The notes beneath the pieces were generated by a model. It saw only the letters and a program-made list of their open reading frames with translations, was not told the DNA's origin and ran no database searches. Positions 9,578 to 18,353 of a DNA stretch of 64,000 nt are shown here, one piece after another. Source of the DNA: Deltaproteobacteria bacterium (GTDB lineage: Bacteria; Desulfobacterota; Desulfobacteria; Desulfobacterales; Desulfosarcinaceae); contig JAKALP010000001.1 in the NCBI GenBank assembly GCA_021824175.1, positions 248,001-312,000 of the forward strand, written 5' to 3'. Every line of letters begins with the position of its first letter. Position 1 is the first letter of the stretch. The translations under genes were made by a program, and so were the position numbers.

Positions 9578-9775
9578 ATGATCAAGGTTAAGACATTTGC
9601 CAATACGTTGGAAATCTTTCATGCCCGCAAAGCCATGGAAGCACTGGATGAGGAAGTCAATGCCTTCCTGGAGCGGATTCAGGTCAAACGAGTGGTGTCG
9701 GTGTCCGATACCCACACCACGGATGGTAGCGGCGCCACCATCGGATTGATTCGGGTTGTCGCATATGAAATTTGA
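9578..9775 (+). CDS. Small conserved-looking protein of unknown function between two selenoprotein genes
   Basis: A 65-residue protein starting MIKVKTFANTLEIF, with AAGGGAGA just upstream of the start at 9578; a longer reading from 9506 has no ribosome binding site. The middle is charged and helical, and the end SDTHTTDGSGATIGLI then a short hydrophobic strand suggests a compact alpha/beta domain. It has no cysteine and no signal peptide. I do not recognise the family. Position, 114 bases after the Sec peroxiredoxin and 44 before the two-Sec protein, suggests a role with them. Confidence 0.75.
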   Translation: MIKVKTFANTLEIFHARKAMEALDEEVNAFLERIQVKRVVSVSDTHTTDGSGATIGLIRVVAYEI

Positions 9776-9819
9776 CGACGGACCAATTTTTTACATTCCA
9801 TATTCAGGACGATGATGTC

Positions 9820-10035
9820 ATGGCACATAAAATCATTATTTATGGTAAGGATGGCTGACCCCACACACACCGGGCCCGTGAGGCATTCGGCGAGCACGAG
9901 TACTTCGATGTGAGAAAAGACCCCAAGAGAATGGACGAGATGCTCAAGCTTTCCAATGGAATACGCAAGGTGCCGGTGATTGTGCAGGGGGCCGATGTGT
10001 CGATCGGTTATAAACGTGGCGCTTGAGGGGTGTAA
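9820..10035 (+). CDS. Glutaredoxin-like UXX-star family selenoprotein with two selenocysteines
   Basis: Reading two TGA codons (9856-9858 and 10024-10026) as selenocysteine gives a 71-residue protein ending at TAA 10033-10035. Sec13 sits in YGKDG-U-PHTHRAR, the CxxC position of glutaredoxins. KVPVIV near residue 50 is the cis-Pro motif of the fold, and DVSIGYKRGA leads to Sec69, followed by Gly-Val and stop. A C-terminal U-x-x-stop is the namesake feature of the UXX-star (seleno)protein family as I recall it. The start ATG at 9820 has AGGA about 10 bases upstream. Neither half shows up as a long open frame, so automatic callers would miss it. A likely role is thiol/selenol redox, perhaps reducing the upstream peroxiredoxin (inference). 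Confidence 0.92.
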
Positions 10036-10057
10036 AACCGGCCCGGGCGGCCGGTTT
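10035..10057 (+). promoter_or_regulatory. Hairpin after the two-Sec gene: SECIS for Sec69 and/or terminator
   Basis: AAACCGGCC pairs perfectly with GGCCGGTTT around the loop CGGGC. It starts at the last base of the stop codon. Its loop begins 18 bases after the second TGA and has G in its second position, so it fits a bacterial SECIS element lying in the 3' untranslated region. The run of T is only three bases, weak for an intrinsic terminator, but the structure may do both jobs. Confidence 0.6.
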
Positions 10058-10162
10058 CACCATGAAAGTATTTTCCTTCCAAATTATATTTACAAGCCAT
10101 CTCAAGAAAGTCTTTTGGCCCAAAATCTTTATTTTGAGATAGCTTGTAGTTACCGTTACAGA

Positions 10163-11161
10163 TTAATGATAGCCAGCTTCATCTTCGGCGACTTTTCCGC
10201 GGAATACCCAATAACTGTAGATGGTGTAGCCCAGCACAAACGGTAATATGCAGAGGGCGCCAATGAGGGTGATGATCTGGGTTTCGCGCTGTGAGGCGGC
10301 ATCGAAAATGGTGAGATCGGGCAGCACGGCGTAGGGGTAGATGCCGGACTGCAATCCCAAGTAGGCCGCGAAGAACATCACCAGGCATGAAGCAAACGGC
10401 ATCATTTCGCGTTTGGCTTTGATGCTTCTGAGCATCATGATAAAACCGATGGCGCCGGTCAGCGGGAAGAGCCACTCGAAATAGGCGCGCGGTGGGCTCC
10501 ACCAACGCTTCATGATATCGGGGGCTACAAAGGGGGTCCAGATGCTGACGATCAGCATGAAGGCGGCCACGGCCCACACCGAGGCCTTGGCCTGGAGATA
10601 GGCGCGTGCTTGAACTTCGCCAGTGGTTTTGATGATCAGATAGGCGGCGCCCAGCAAGGCATAGCCGGCGATCAGCGCCAGGCCTACCATGATGTTGAAG
10701 GGCGTCAGCCAATCAAATGCACCGCCGGCAAAATATCCATTTACTACCTTAATACCCGAAATGTAGGCCCCCAGGGTTAATCCCTGGGCAAAGGCGGCCA
10801 CAATACTACCGCCGAAGAAGGCACGGTTCCAGGCCTTGGTATGACTGGATTTGGACCGAAATTCAAAAGCCACGCCTCTGAAGATCAACCCGAAGAGAAA
10901 AGTAAACAGCGGAATGTACAGGGCGCTAAACAACACCGTGTAGATTTTGGGAAAGGTGGCGAACAGGGCCCCGCCGCCAAAGACAATCCAGGTCTGATTG
11001 GCGTCCCAGACCGGCCCAATCGTATCCATCATCACGTCGCGCTGCTTCTCATCCTTGGCAAAGGGGAACAAGATTCCCACCCCCAGGGTGAAACCGTCCA
11101 GAATGACGTAGAGAATGACCACCACTCCTACCAAACACATCCATAAATTAATCAAAAACAT
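10163..11161 (-). CDS. cydB: Cytochrome bd-type oxidase subunit II
   Basis: A 332-residue polytopic membrane protein with about eight to nine hydrophobic segments. MFLINLW...LDGFTLGVGIL and GPVWDANQTWIVFGGGALFATFP are hallmark CydB sequences. It pairs with CydA to form the quinol oxidase that reduces oxygen to water without pumping protons. The start has AAGGAC upstream. It lies 21 bases downstream of cydA on the same strand, so the two form an operon; no cydX-like small gene is evident. In a strict anaerobe this is an oxygen-defence or microaerobic respiration system. Confidence 0.95.
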   Translation of the reverse strand: MFLINLWMCLVGVVVILYVILDGFTLGVGILFPFAKDEKQRDVMMDTIGPVWDANQTWIVFGGGALFATFPKIYTVLFSALYIPLFTFLFGLIFRGVAFEFRSKSSHTKAWNRAFFGGSIVAAFAQGLTLGAYISGIKVVNGYFAGGAFDWLTPFNIMVGLALIAGYALLGAAYLIIKTTGEVQARAYLQAKASVWAVAAFMLIVSIWTPFVAPDIMKRWWSPPRAYFEWLFPLTGAIGFIMMLRSIKAKREMMPFASCLVMFFAAYLGLQSGIYPYAVLPDLTIFDAASQRETQIITLIGALCILPFVLGYTIYSYWVFRGKVAEDEAGYH

Positions 11162-11182
11162 GGCTTAAGTCCTTCCCTATGG

Positions 11183-12547
11183 CTATTTGTCGGCTGATTG
11201 CAGATCCGCTAACCGTTGGACGTGCGGAATAGGGCTGTCGAATTCAGGCCCCTTTTGCAGGGTTTGAATGGTGTAGTAAAAGTAGGAGGCCCCGATGACA
11301 CCGAAGAAAAGACCGAACATAATTAGAGACCAAACGACATTGCCTGGCGCGATGGGGCTGGCCCCCTCGCTGGTGCGGAATACGCCGTAAACCAGCCAGG
11401 GCTGGCGCCCCATTTCCGCCGTCACCCACCCTAGAATGGTCGCCGCAAAGCCGAATGGTTGCACCACCACCAGAGCCTTTAAAAACATGGGAGAATCGAA
11501 CAGCCGGCGCCGCCACCATAGATGGCCGGCCCAGAGCATGAGCACGAAGAAGAGAAACCCGATACCCACCATAATGCGAAAGGTCCAGAAGGTGACCAGC
11601 ACGTTGGGCCGATCCTCCTTGGGAAACTCTTTCAATCCTTTGATCTGACCGTTCAGCGAGTGGGTGATCAACAGGCTGAGCATGTTCGGGACGGTGATCT
11701 CATAAAGGTTGCGTTCGTTTTCACTGTCCGGAATAGCAAAGGCGATAAACTCCGCGCCCTTTTCTACGTTGGTTTCCCAATGGGCCTCCATGGCCGCCAG
11801 TTTGGCCGGTTGAAGCTCGGCCACGGCCAAGCCTTTAAGGTCGCCCACCACCACCTGTATTGGGGCTACGATCGCCGCCATGATCAACGCCAATCCTAAA
11901 GAGCGGCGGTAAAACAAAGTGTGCTGATTCTTAAGCAGATAGTAAGCGCTGATACCGGCCACCACAAAGGCAGTGGTCTCATAACTGGCCAAAAGCATAT
12001 GGGTGATGTGGGTTGGAAAGGCCGGGTTGAAGATGGCTTTTTTCAAGCTGGTCAGCATGAAAATGCCATCTTTGATTTCAAAGCCGGCCGGGGCCTGCAT
12101 CCAGGAGTTGGCGGCCATGATCCAAAAGGCCGAGAAGGTGGCACCCAGAGCCACCAGGCAGGTCGCCAAAAAATGCAGGACCGGCGGCACCCGCTTCCAG
12201 CCAAAGAGCATGATGCCCAAAAAGCCGGCTTCCAGAAAAAAGGCCGTCATGCCCTCATAGGCCAGCAGTGGGGCCAGCACATTGGCCACGCGCTGGGAGA
12301 AGACGGCGAAATTGGTGCCGAACTCGAACTCCAGGGTGATACCCGTAACCACGCCCACGGCGAAATGGATGGCGAATATCTTCACCCAGAAGCGGTACAT
12401 GCGGTAGTAGAGTTCGTCCTTGGTTTTGAGCCACAATGCTTCCACGACCACCAGAAACAAGCCCATCCCGATGGTCAGGGTGGGGAAGATGATGTGAAAC
12501 GCGGTGGTCAGTCCAAACTGAATACGCGACAGGAGTAATGTGTCCAT
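11183..12547 (-). CDS. cydA: Cytochrome bd-type oxidase subunit I
   Basis: A 454-residue membrane protein from the chosen start MDTLLLSRIQFGLTTAFHIIFP; an ATG 63 bases upstream adds a tail not typical of CydA. The early histidine of FHIIFP is the expected haem ligand region. LEFEFGTNF, EAGFLGIMLFGW and GWVTAEMGRQPW are CydA signatures, and NGQIKGLKEF marks the quinol-binding Q-loop. At about 454 residues it is a short Q-loop form, nearer the CIO/CydA group than the long E. coli protein. It holds haems b558, b595 and d. Confidence 0.95.
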   Translation of the reverse strand: MDTLLLSRIQFGLTTAFHIIFPTLTIGMGLFLVVVEALWLKTKDELYYRMYRFWVKIFAIHFAVGVVTGITLEFEFGTNFAVFSQRVANVLAPLLAYEGMTAFFLEAGFLGIMLFGWKRVPPVLHFLATCLVALGATFSAFWIMAANSWMQAPAGFEIKDGIFMLTSLKKAIFNPAFPTHITHMLLASYETTAFVVAGISAYYLLKNQHTLFYRRSLGLALIMAAIVAPIQVVVGDLKGLAVAELQPAKLAAMEAHWETNVEKGAEFIAFAIPDSENERNLYEITVPNMLSLLITHSLNGQIKGLKEFPKEDRPNVLVTFWTFRIMVGIGFLFFVLMLWAGHLWWRRRLFDSPMFLKALVVVQPFGFAATILGWVTAEMGRQPWLVYGVFRTSEGASPIAPGNVVWSLIMFGLFFGVIGASYFYYTIQTLQKGPEFDSPIPHVQRLADLQSADK

Positions 12548-12796
12548 GGGTTTTCCAATAGTTAGTGGGGTTGCTGGATGTGTTCGCCATCCCCGCGGCA
12601 GTGAAAGCAACGCTTAGCGGATGGCGACCATGAGGTCATCGGCAATTTTAACCACTTGGTAGAAGGATGCAAGCTCTTTATGATTCGATCCATGGAGTTT
12701 TTCGGTTTGGTTTCATCTGTAATTTTCATCTGTTGCGCTACCAGCGGATTTGGCTTACATTAAAATTCTATTTCAAATGGAAAGGGAGAAAGGCTC

Positions 12797-14314
12797 ATGT
12801 TCAAATCGAAATTCGGATGGATCCGCTTGGCGTGGATGATGGCGGTGGTTGCCGTCGTCTTCTTCCCGCGGATGGCGCTATCCGGTGATCGCATCGAAAT
12901 CTTGCGCCGCGGCGTGGTTCGCATCTATGCGGTGGCTCAGGTGCCCGACTACCTCGTCCCTTGGGCTCCCGGCAACTCCCAGGAAGGGTGGGGCACCGGC
13001 TTCATCATTTCGCGCAACCGGTTGTTGACCAATGCCCATGTGGTGAGCAACGCCCGGTTTATCACCATTGAAAAAGAGGGCGATTCACGGCGCTACGAAG
13101 CCCAGGTCAAATTCATTGCCCACGATTGCGATCTGGCCATGCTGGAAGTCGTGGACGAAAGCTTTTTTAAGGGTACGGCCGCTTTGAAGCTTGGGGGCGT
13201 GCCAGCGTTGGATTCGGTGGTGACTGTGCTTGGTTATCCCATTGGCGGGGATCGGTTGTCCGTTACGCGGGGCGTGGTGTCGCGCATCGATTATCGCGGC
13301 TATGCCCATTCGGGCGTGGACAGCCATTTGGTGGTGCAGATCGATGCGGCCATCAACCCAGGCAACAGTGGCGGTCCGGTTTTTCAGGATAATGTCGTGG
13401 TGGGCATGGCCTTTCAAGGCTTCAGCGGCATGGTGGCCCAGAATGTGGGGTATATGATTCCCACGCCGGTGATGAATCGCTTTTTGGAGGATGTGGCCGA
13501 CGGCCACTACGATTCTTATGTGGATGTGGGGTTTCAATACTTCCCTTTGATCAATGCCACCCATCGCCGCGCTTTGGGATTGGCGCCGGGCGACTATGGC
13601 GTCATGGTGGGTGAGGTGATGCGGGCCGGCGCGGCCTATGGGTATCTGCAAACCGGCGATGTGCTTTTGTCTATTGACGATCACGTGATTTTCAGCGACG
13701 GGCGGGTGGATCTGGACAATGACCGCCTGATGCTCAATGAAGTCGTGGAAAGAAAATTTAAGGGCGACACTGTCCGGCTCAAACTCCTGCGCCAGGGGCA
13801 GGAGATGAAAGTCACCATGCCGTTGAATACTCCCTGGCCCTATCTGATGCAGGCCAACCAATACGATGAACACCCGCGCTTCGTGGTCTTCGGAGGGTTG
13901 CTGTTCCAGCCGTTGTCCAACGAATTTTATGAGGCGTTGAACAGTAAATCGGTGACCTTGCGATATTACTACTCTCAATTCCTGGAAGAAGAACTTTACC
14001 TGGAGCATCCTGAAGTGGTGGTGATCAGCAAAGTCTTCCCCGATCCCAGCACCAGTTATTTGGAGGGATTTGCCACCTCCATCGTGGATTCGGTCAACGA
14101 TGTCAAGATTCGCACCTTGGCACAGTTGAAAGCGGCTTTTGAAGCCCCGGCGGAGTTCTACGTGATCCGTCTCGTGGGCGACCCCCAACCCCTGGTGCTC
14201 GAGGCCAAGGCCGCCAAGGAGGCCAGGGACCGGATTCTCAAGCAGTACGGCATCACCCAGGAAGCATATTTGCCAGGCGGAATTGTTCCACCGGGCTGGG
14301 CAGTGGAGAAGTAG
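12797..14314 (+). CDS. Secreted trypsin-like (HtrA/DegP-type) serine protease with PDZ domain
   Basis: A 505-residue protein with an N-terminal signal segment (residues 1-30), a trypsin-like domain and a PDZ-like domain. The catalytic triad is complete: His81 in LTNAHVVSN, Asp112 in HDCDLAML and Ser191 in NPGNSGGPV. The PDZ-like part begins near residue 255 (ALGLAPGDYGVMVGEV...GDVLLSIDD). The last 150 residues are an extra region unlike classical DegP and are shared with the next gene. It probably acts in the periplasm in protein quality control or processing. It is 57 bases upstream of a paralogue that has lost catalytic residues. Confidence 0.88.
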   Translation: MFKSKFGWIRLAWMMAVVAVVFFPRMALSGDRIEILRRGVVRIYAVAQVPDYLVPWAPGNSQEGWGTGFIISRNRLLTNAHVVSNARFITIEKEGDSRRYEAQVKFIAHDCDLAMLEVVDESFFKGTAALKLGGVPALDSVVTVLGYPIGGDRLSVTRGVVSRIDYRGYAHSGVDSHLVVQIDAAINPGNSGGPVFQDNVVVGMAFQGFSGMVAQNVGYMIPTPVMNRFLEDVADGHYDSYVDVGFQYFPLINATHRRALGLAPGDYGVMVGEVMRAGAAYGYLQTGDVLLSIDDHVIFSDGRVDLDNDRLMLNEVVERKFKGDTVRLKLLRQGQEMKVTMPLNTPWPYLMQANQYDEHPRFVVFGGLLFQPLSNEFYEALNSKSVTLRYYYSQFLEEELYLEHPEVVVISKVFPDPSTSYLEGFATSIVDSVNDVKIRTLAQLKAAFEAPAEFYVIRLVGDPQPLVLEAKAAKEARDRILKQYGITQEAYLPGGIVPPGWAVEK

Positions 14315-14371
14315 AGTTGGGAAACTGGAAGGTAGACTTTCCGATAGAATAAAAATCCGACGAGAGAGATC

Positions 14372-15871
14372 ATGGCTATTAAAAACAGATTATATTGCTT
14401 GTTTGCGGGCGCGCTTTGCTTCTTGCTCGCCGCTTGCGGGACATTGTCTGGAGCGGCCCCCAGTGTTGGAGCCCTTCAAAACGCCCGGCGCTCCATGCTG
14501 CGCGTCACGGTCACCAGCCAAAGCTATGTATTCCATAGCCCCTGGCAGCAGCGACGCCCCGCCACCCAGACCGCCATAGGGGTGATTGTGCCTGGCGGGC
14601 AGGTGTTGGTCACGGGGCTGATGGTGGCCAATCAGCGTTACATCGAGCTGGAGACATTGGATACCCAGGAAAAGCAGCCGGCCCGAGTGGTTGTGGTGGA
14701 TTATGATGCGGACTTGGCCCTGGTGGAACCCCTGGACGCTAAATTCTTGGCCGGCCGTCAACCCATGGACCTGTCCGGTGATGCCTCCATCGGCGATCAA
14801 CTCACTGTTTGGCAGGTCAAACCCAATGGCGATGTGATCCCGGACCAAGGCCTGGTAACCTCCGTGGACCTCAGCCTCTTCTCATTAAACAACTTCTTCC
14901 TGACGTATCGTCTCAATGGGTCGTTGCAATACGGTTTCAACAACCAGACCCTGCCCGTGGTTTACGGAGACGCGCTGGCCGGATTAGTTCTTCGGCAAAA
15001 TACCAGCGGCCAGACCATCGAGGTGATTGCCACGCCCGTAATCCGTCATTTTCTTAAAGACGCCCAAAGCAAAAAGTATAAAGGTTTCCCCACGGCTGGG
15101 TTCTATTTCGGGGCGCTGTCCGATCCCCAGCTGCGCCGGTACATCGGCCTGCCTGAAAGTCTTACCGGGATTTACGTCCAGAAAGTGCTCAAGGGCAGCC
15201 CGGCTGACAAAGCCGGATTGATGGCCGGCGATGTGATTACCCGCATCGGCGACCATGAGGTGACCAACAACGGCCAGTATAACCATCCTCGCTACGGTCA
15301 GACTTCTGTAGTGCATCTGATCCGGACCGGCTCCTACGTGGGCGACCCATTGGCCATGCGGATCTATCGCGCCGGTAAGACGCTCGACCTCCAGCCAGTC
15401 CTCGATCACCGCCAGCCCGATGAGTACCTTGTGCCACCGTACATCCTCGACCGTCAGCCCGAGTACCTGATCGTGGGCGGCCTGGTTTTTCTTGAGCTTT
15501 CCATGTCGTATCTGAGGGAGTATGGCAATGACTGGGTGAGCGATGCCCCCATCCATCTGCTTTACTATCAGCAAAACCAGGACTATCTGAACGGCGATCA
15601 CCGGGAGAAGATCGTTATCATCTCAGATGTCATCGCCACGCCCTTCAGCATTGGCTATGAGAATCTATCCAATCTGGTCGTATTAAAAGTAAACGACCAA
15701 CCTATTGGCAAACTGGACGATGTGCGCAAAGCCCTGAAGACTCCGGTCAACGGGTTCCATAAGATTGAAGTCCAGCAGCACCCCAAGGAGCTCTTCCTGG
15801 ACCCCAAGGAGCTGCCGCAAATCCACAAGGTAATCGAGCAACGGTACGGGATTCCGATTCCACCGTTGTGA
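14372..15871 (+). CDS. Catalytically dead protease paralogue, lipoprotein with PDZ domain
   Basis: A 499-residue protein with a lipoprotein signal (FLLAAC, Cys22) and the same architecture as the upstream protease: trypsin-like domain, PDZ domain (GIYVQKVLKGSPADKAGLMAGDVITRIGD) and shared C-terminal region. The site that should read TNAHVV reads TGLMVAN, so the histidine is gone. The aspartate remains in YDADLALVE. The GNSGGP motif is replaced by NNQTLP, so the nucleophile is gone. It is intact and full length, so it is likely a working pseudoprotease: a membrane-anchored regulator, adaptor or substrate receptor for the active partner. The role is inference. Confidence 0.82.
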   Translation: MAIKNRLYCLFAGALCFLLAACGTLSGAAPSVGALQNARRSMLRVTVTSQSYVFHSPWQQRRPATQTAIGVIVPGGQVLVTGLMVANQRYIELETLDTQEKQPARVVVVDYDADLALVEPLDAKFLAGRQPMDLSGDASIGDQLTVWQVKPNGDVIPDQGLVTSVDLSLFSLNNFFLTYRLNGSLQYGFNNQTLPVVYGDALAGLVLRQNTSGQTIEVIATPVIRHFLKDAQSKKYKGFPTAGFYFGALSDPQLRRYIGLPESLTGIYVQKVLKGSPADKAGLMAGDVITRIGDHEVTNNGQYNHPRYGQTSVVHLIRTGSYVGDPLAMRIYRAGKTLDLQPVLDHRQPDEYLVPPYILDRQPEYLIVGGLVFLELSMSYLREYGNDWVSDAPIHLLYYQQNQDYLNGDHREKIVIISDVIATPFSIGYENLSNLVVLKVNDQPIGKLDDVRKALKTPVNGFHKIEVQQHPKELFLDPKELPQIHKVIEQRYGIPIPPL

Positions 15872-15894
15872 TCCGTGGGGCACTGGGCCAACGA

Positions 15895-17064
15895 TCAATA
15901 CAAAAACATCGGTATTCCGCTCACTTTGCGAATATCGGGACGATAATTCTGGCGATCATACAGTTTGTCCACGTCCACCCGCTTGGCGCCGCCTTTGAGA
16001 TCCGACATGTCCAGGGTCGTATAGCGGCCCTGGTTCAAGGCCACCATGCGGCCGGTGCGGCCTTCGCGGATCAGCTCCATGGCCAGGTTGGCGTAGTTCA
16101 TGGCCACCATCAGGTCCAAAGAGTCGGGCGAACCACTGCGCATCAGGTAGAATAATGGCTGAAAAATCATGTCGATGCCGGTGAGCTTTTTAATGGCTTC
16201 GGAAGTCACGGCGCCGATGCCGCCCAGCTTGCGGTGGCCGAAAGCGTCGGCCTCGCCCCGCACCTGCATATCACCGCCTTGCATGGTGGCGCCTTCGCTG
16301 ATGGTCAGCATGGCGTAGGCACTCGGATTGGTGCGGCGATCTTGCGCCAGGAATGCCGCCAGCCGCTCGATATCAAACGGCACCTCGGAAATGATCACCC
16401 GATCCACACCCGCCAGATAGCCGGACACCAGAGACGTCTCCCCACAGTAGCGACCAAAGAGCTCCACCACGGCGATGCGTTCGTGGGAGCCGGAGGAGGT
16501 GCGCAGGCTGTGTATGAAATTCACGCTACGTGTCACGGCGGTTGAGAAGCCTATGCAGTAATCCGTGCCGATGACATCATTGTCCATGGTCTTGGGAATG
16601 GCCACTACCGGGAAACCCTCCTTGTGCAGGCGTAAGGCAAAGGAGAGGGTGTCATCCCCGCCGATAGGCACCAGAACATCAATGCCCAGGTGGGCGAGGT
16701 TTTTGAGAACATGGTCGGTAAAGTCCATCTTTTTTTGAGGATCACCGAAGGCGGCCTTTAAGAAGGCGGGGGCGCTTTTATAACTCACCGCGCCAGGATT
16801 GGTTCGGGAAGTGTGCAAAATGGTGCCGCCCGAACGGTCAATGGTGCGGACCACAGCCGTGTCCAGCGGCAGGAGGTTGGCATCACGGCTGGCAGGATCA
16901 TCCGGTGTGAAGGCCAGCAATCCCTCCCATCCTTTGCGGATGCCCAATACATTGATGCCGAGTTCGGCGGCTCGGACCACTAGTTGTTTAATGCAAGGAT
17001 TGAGGCCGGGCACATCCCCGCCGCCGGTCAAAATGCCGATGGTGCGATTTTTTGTGGTGGCCAT
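15895..17064 (-). CDS. 6-phosphofructokinase, pyrophosphate-type by active-site residues
   Basis: A 389-residue PFK with GGGDVPGLN (14-22). The two residues that separate phosphate donors are both of the PPi type: GGDDT at 135-139 (Asp138 where ATP enzymes have Gly) and PKTMDND at 157-163 (Lys158 where ATP enzymes have Gly). It should catalyse reversible phosphorylation of fructose 6-phosphate with pyrophosphate, which saves ATP in glycolysis and allows gluconeogenic flux. The start has GGAGG upstream. The gene is monocistronic and convergent with the pseudoprotease gene. Donor specificity is predicted from family knowledge. Confidence 0.9.
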   Translation of the reverse strand: MATTKNRTIGILTGGGDVPGLNPCIKQLVVRAAELGINVLGIRKGWEGLLAFTPDDPASRDANLLPLDTAVVRTIDRSGGTILHTSRTNPGAVSYKSAPAFLKAAFGDPQKKMDFTDHVLKNLAHLGIDVLVPIGGDDTLSFALRLHKEGFPVVAIPKTMDNDVIGTDYCIGFSTAVTRSVNFIHSLRTSSGSHERIAVVELFGRYCGETSLVSGYLAGVDRVIISEVPFDIERLAAFLAQDRRTNPSAYAMLTISEGATMQGGDMQVRGEADAFGHRKLGGIGAVTSEAIKKLTGIDMIFQPLFYLMRSGSPDSLDLMVAMNYANLAMELIREGRTGRMVALNQGRYTTLDMSDLKGGAKRVDVDKLYDRQNYRPDIRKVSGIPMFLY

Positions 17065-17479
17065 TTACAGCCTCCTTTCGGTTGGAAGAAAAAGTAGCCT
17101 GCTATTGATACGGCTGCAGGTTGGTTTTGGCAAGTCTTCGGGTGGACCCCATGGAAGGGTGAAGGATGGGTAATGGCTATAGCGCCACAGCGTGTTTGCC
17201 ATGCGTATCGAAACGCTGCGATTCCGTCGTTGAGATAGGCCCTGCTTTGACATACCTCCTGAGGCATCCTTCCCCGCGCGGAGGTCCGATTCGTCTATCC
17301 TTGGCCGATGAAAAAACCGAACGATCGTTCTACGGATTGACAAACGCCGGGGGCTTGGCTATTGCATTTTCCATTCAAGCCCAACCCTTAACCGCTTGGA
17401 ATAGAGATGGGACAATAGCAGCTTGCGCACATGGGCAGGCCTCCGTTCATGGGATCACATCAAACGAGGAGAATAAGAC
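17065..17479. other. Intergenic region between divergent PFK and SDR genes, with a 12-bp palindrome
   Basis: 415 bases with no supported gene. GAACGATCGTTC at 17319-17330 is a perfect palindrome resembling operators of TetR-family regulators. It lies 150 bases upstream of the SDR start, so it could control either gene. No clear promoter was seen. Confidence 0.4.
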
Positions 17480-18238
17480 ATGATAGACTTTAGGTTGGAC
17501 GGAAAAATCGCAATCGTCACCGGCGCCAGCAGAGGTATCGGCGCCGCCATCGCCGAAACCTTGGCTGCCCACGGCGCCCATTGCATTCTGGTCAGCAGAA
17601 AGATCGACGCCTTACGCGAGGTGGAAGCCGGCATCACCAAACAGGGCGGCAAAGCCGAATCCATCGCTTGTCACATGGGACAAATGGATAAAATTGCGGC
17701 TTTGTTCGAGGAGGTCAAAAAGCGACACGGCAAGCTGCACATTCTGGTGAACAATGCCGCCACCAATCCCCATTTTGGCGAGATGGCGACTATTGATGAA
17801 GGCGCCTTTGACAAGACATTTGAAGTCAACGTGAAGGGGCCTTTTTTCATGATCCAAAAGGCCGCACCGCTGATGGCAGCCAGCGGCGGCGGGGCCATCG
17901 TCAACGTGGCTTCCATCAACGGCATCAAGCCCGCTCCCATGCAAGGCGTCTACTCCATTACCAAGGCGGCCGTAATCTCCATGACCAAAGCCTACGCCAA
18001 GGAGCTGGCTTCAAGAGGCATCCGGGTCAATGCCCTGCTGCCGGGATTGACCGAGACCAAATTCGCCGGCGCCCTGTTCACCAATGAAGCCATTTATAAA
18101 TATGCCTTGCAATCCATTCCCATGGCCAGACATGCCCAGCCCATGGAGATGGCGGGCGCCGTGCTTTATCTGGTCTCCAATGCTTCCTCTTTCACTACCG
18201 GCACGCATATTATCTGTGATGGTGGAAGTTTAGCCTAA
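17480..18238 (+). CDS. Short-chain dehydrogenase/reductase (SDR family)
   Basis: A 252-residue classical SDR: cofactor motif TGASRGIG (14-21), NNAA, a serine in VNVASING and the catalytic YSITK pair, ending in the usual TGTHIICDGG. The residue after the second beta strand is Arg/Lys-rich (VSRKID), which favours NADP(H) but does not prove it. The start has GAGGAGA upstream. It resembles glucose/ribitol dehydrogenase and 3-oxoacyl-ACP-reductase-like SDRs; the substrate is not predictable. It is monocistronic, followed by a strong terminator. Confidence 0.9.
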   Translation: MIDFRLDGKIAIVTGASRGIGAAIAETLAAHGAHCILVSRKIDALREVEAGITKQGGKAESIACHMGQMDKIAALFEEVKKRHGKLHILVNNAATNPHFGEMATIDEGAFDKTFEVNVKGPFFMIQKAAPLMAASGGGAIVNVASINGIKPAPMQGVYSITKAAVISMTKAYAKELASRGIRVNALLPGLTETKFAGALFTNEAIYKYALQSIPMARHAQPMEMAGAVLYLVSNASSFTTGTHIICDGGSLA

Positions 18239-18283
18239 TAAGGGAGATTTTGATCAAAAGCATTTCTCACCTATGACCACCTC

Positions 18284-18319
18284 AAAAGGGAGGGCAGTCG
18301 GGACTGCCCTCCCTTTTTT
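18284..18319. terminator. Bidirectional intrinsic terminator
   Basis: AAAAGGGAGGGCAGT pairs with ACTGCCCTCCCTTTT around a four-base loop, followed by a run of six T on the plus strand and A on the other side. It lies between the SDR gene and the convergent membrane sensor gene and should serve both. Confidence 0.9.
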
Positions 18320-18353
18320 GCATCCATTGGCCAAACGCTTATGGGGCGATAGT

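Noticed and set aside
9773-9819. Read-through of the stop of the 65-residue gene as Sec
   Set aside because: The frame after the TGA has no resemblance to a protein domain and the redoxin starts properly at 9820.
9859-9898. SECIS hairpin for Sec13 of the UXX-star gene
   Set aside because: Several short stems are possible (for example CGTG/CACG with an inner GC pair), but none is clearly better than chance, so it was not annotated.
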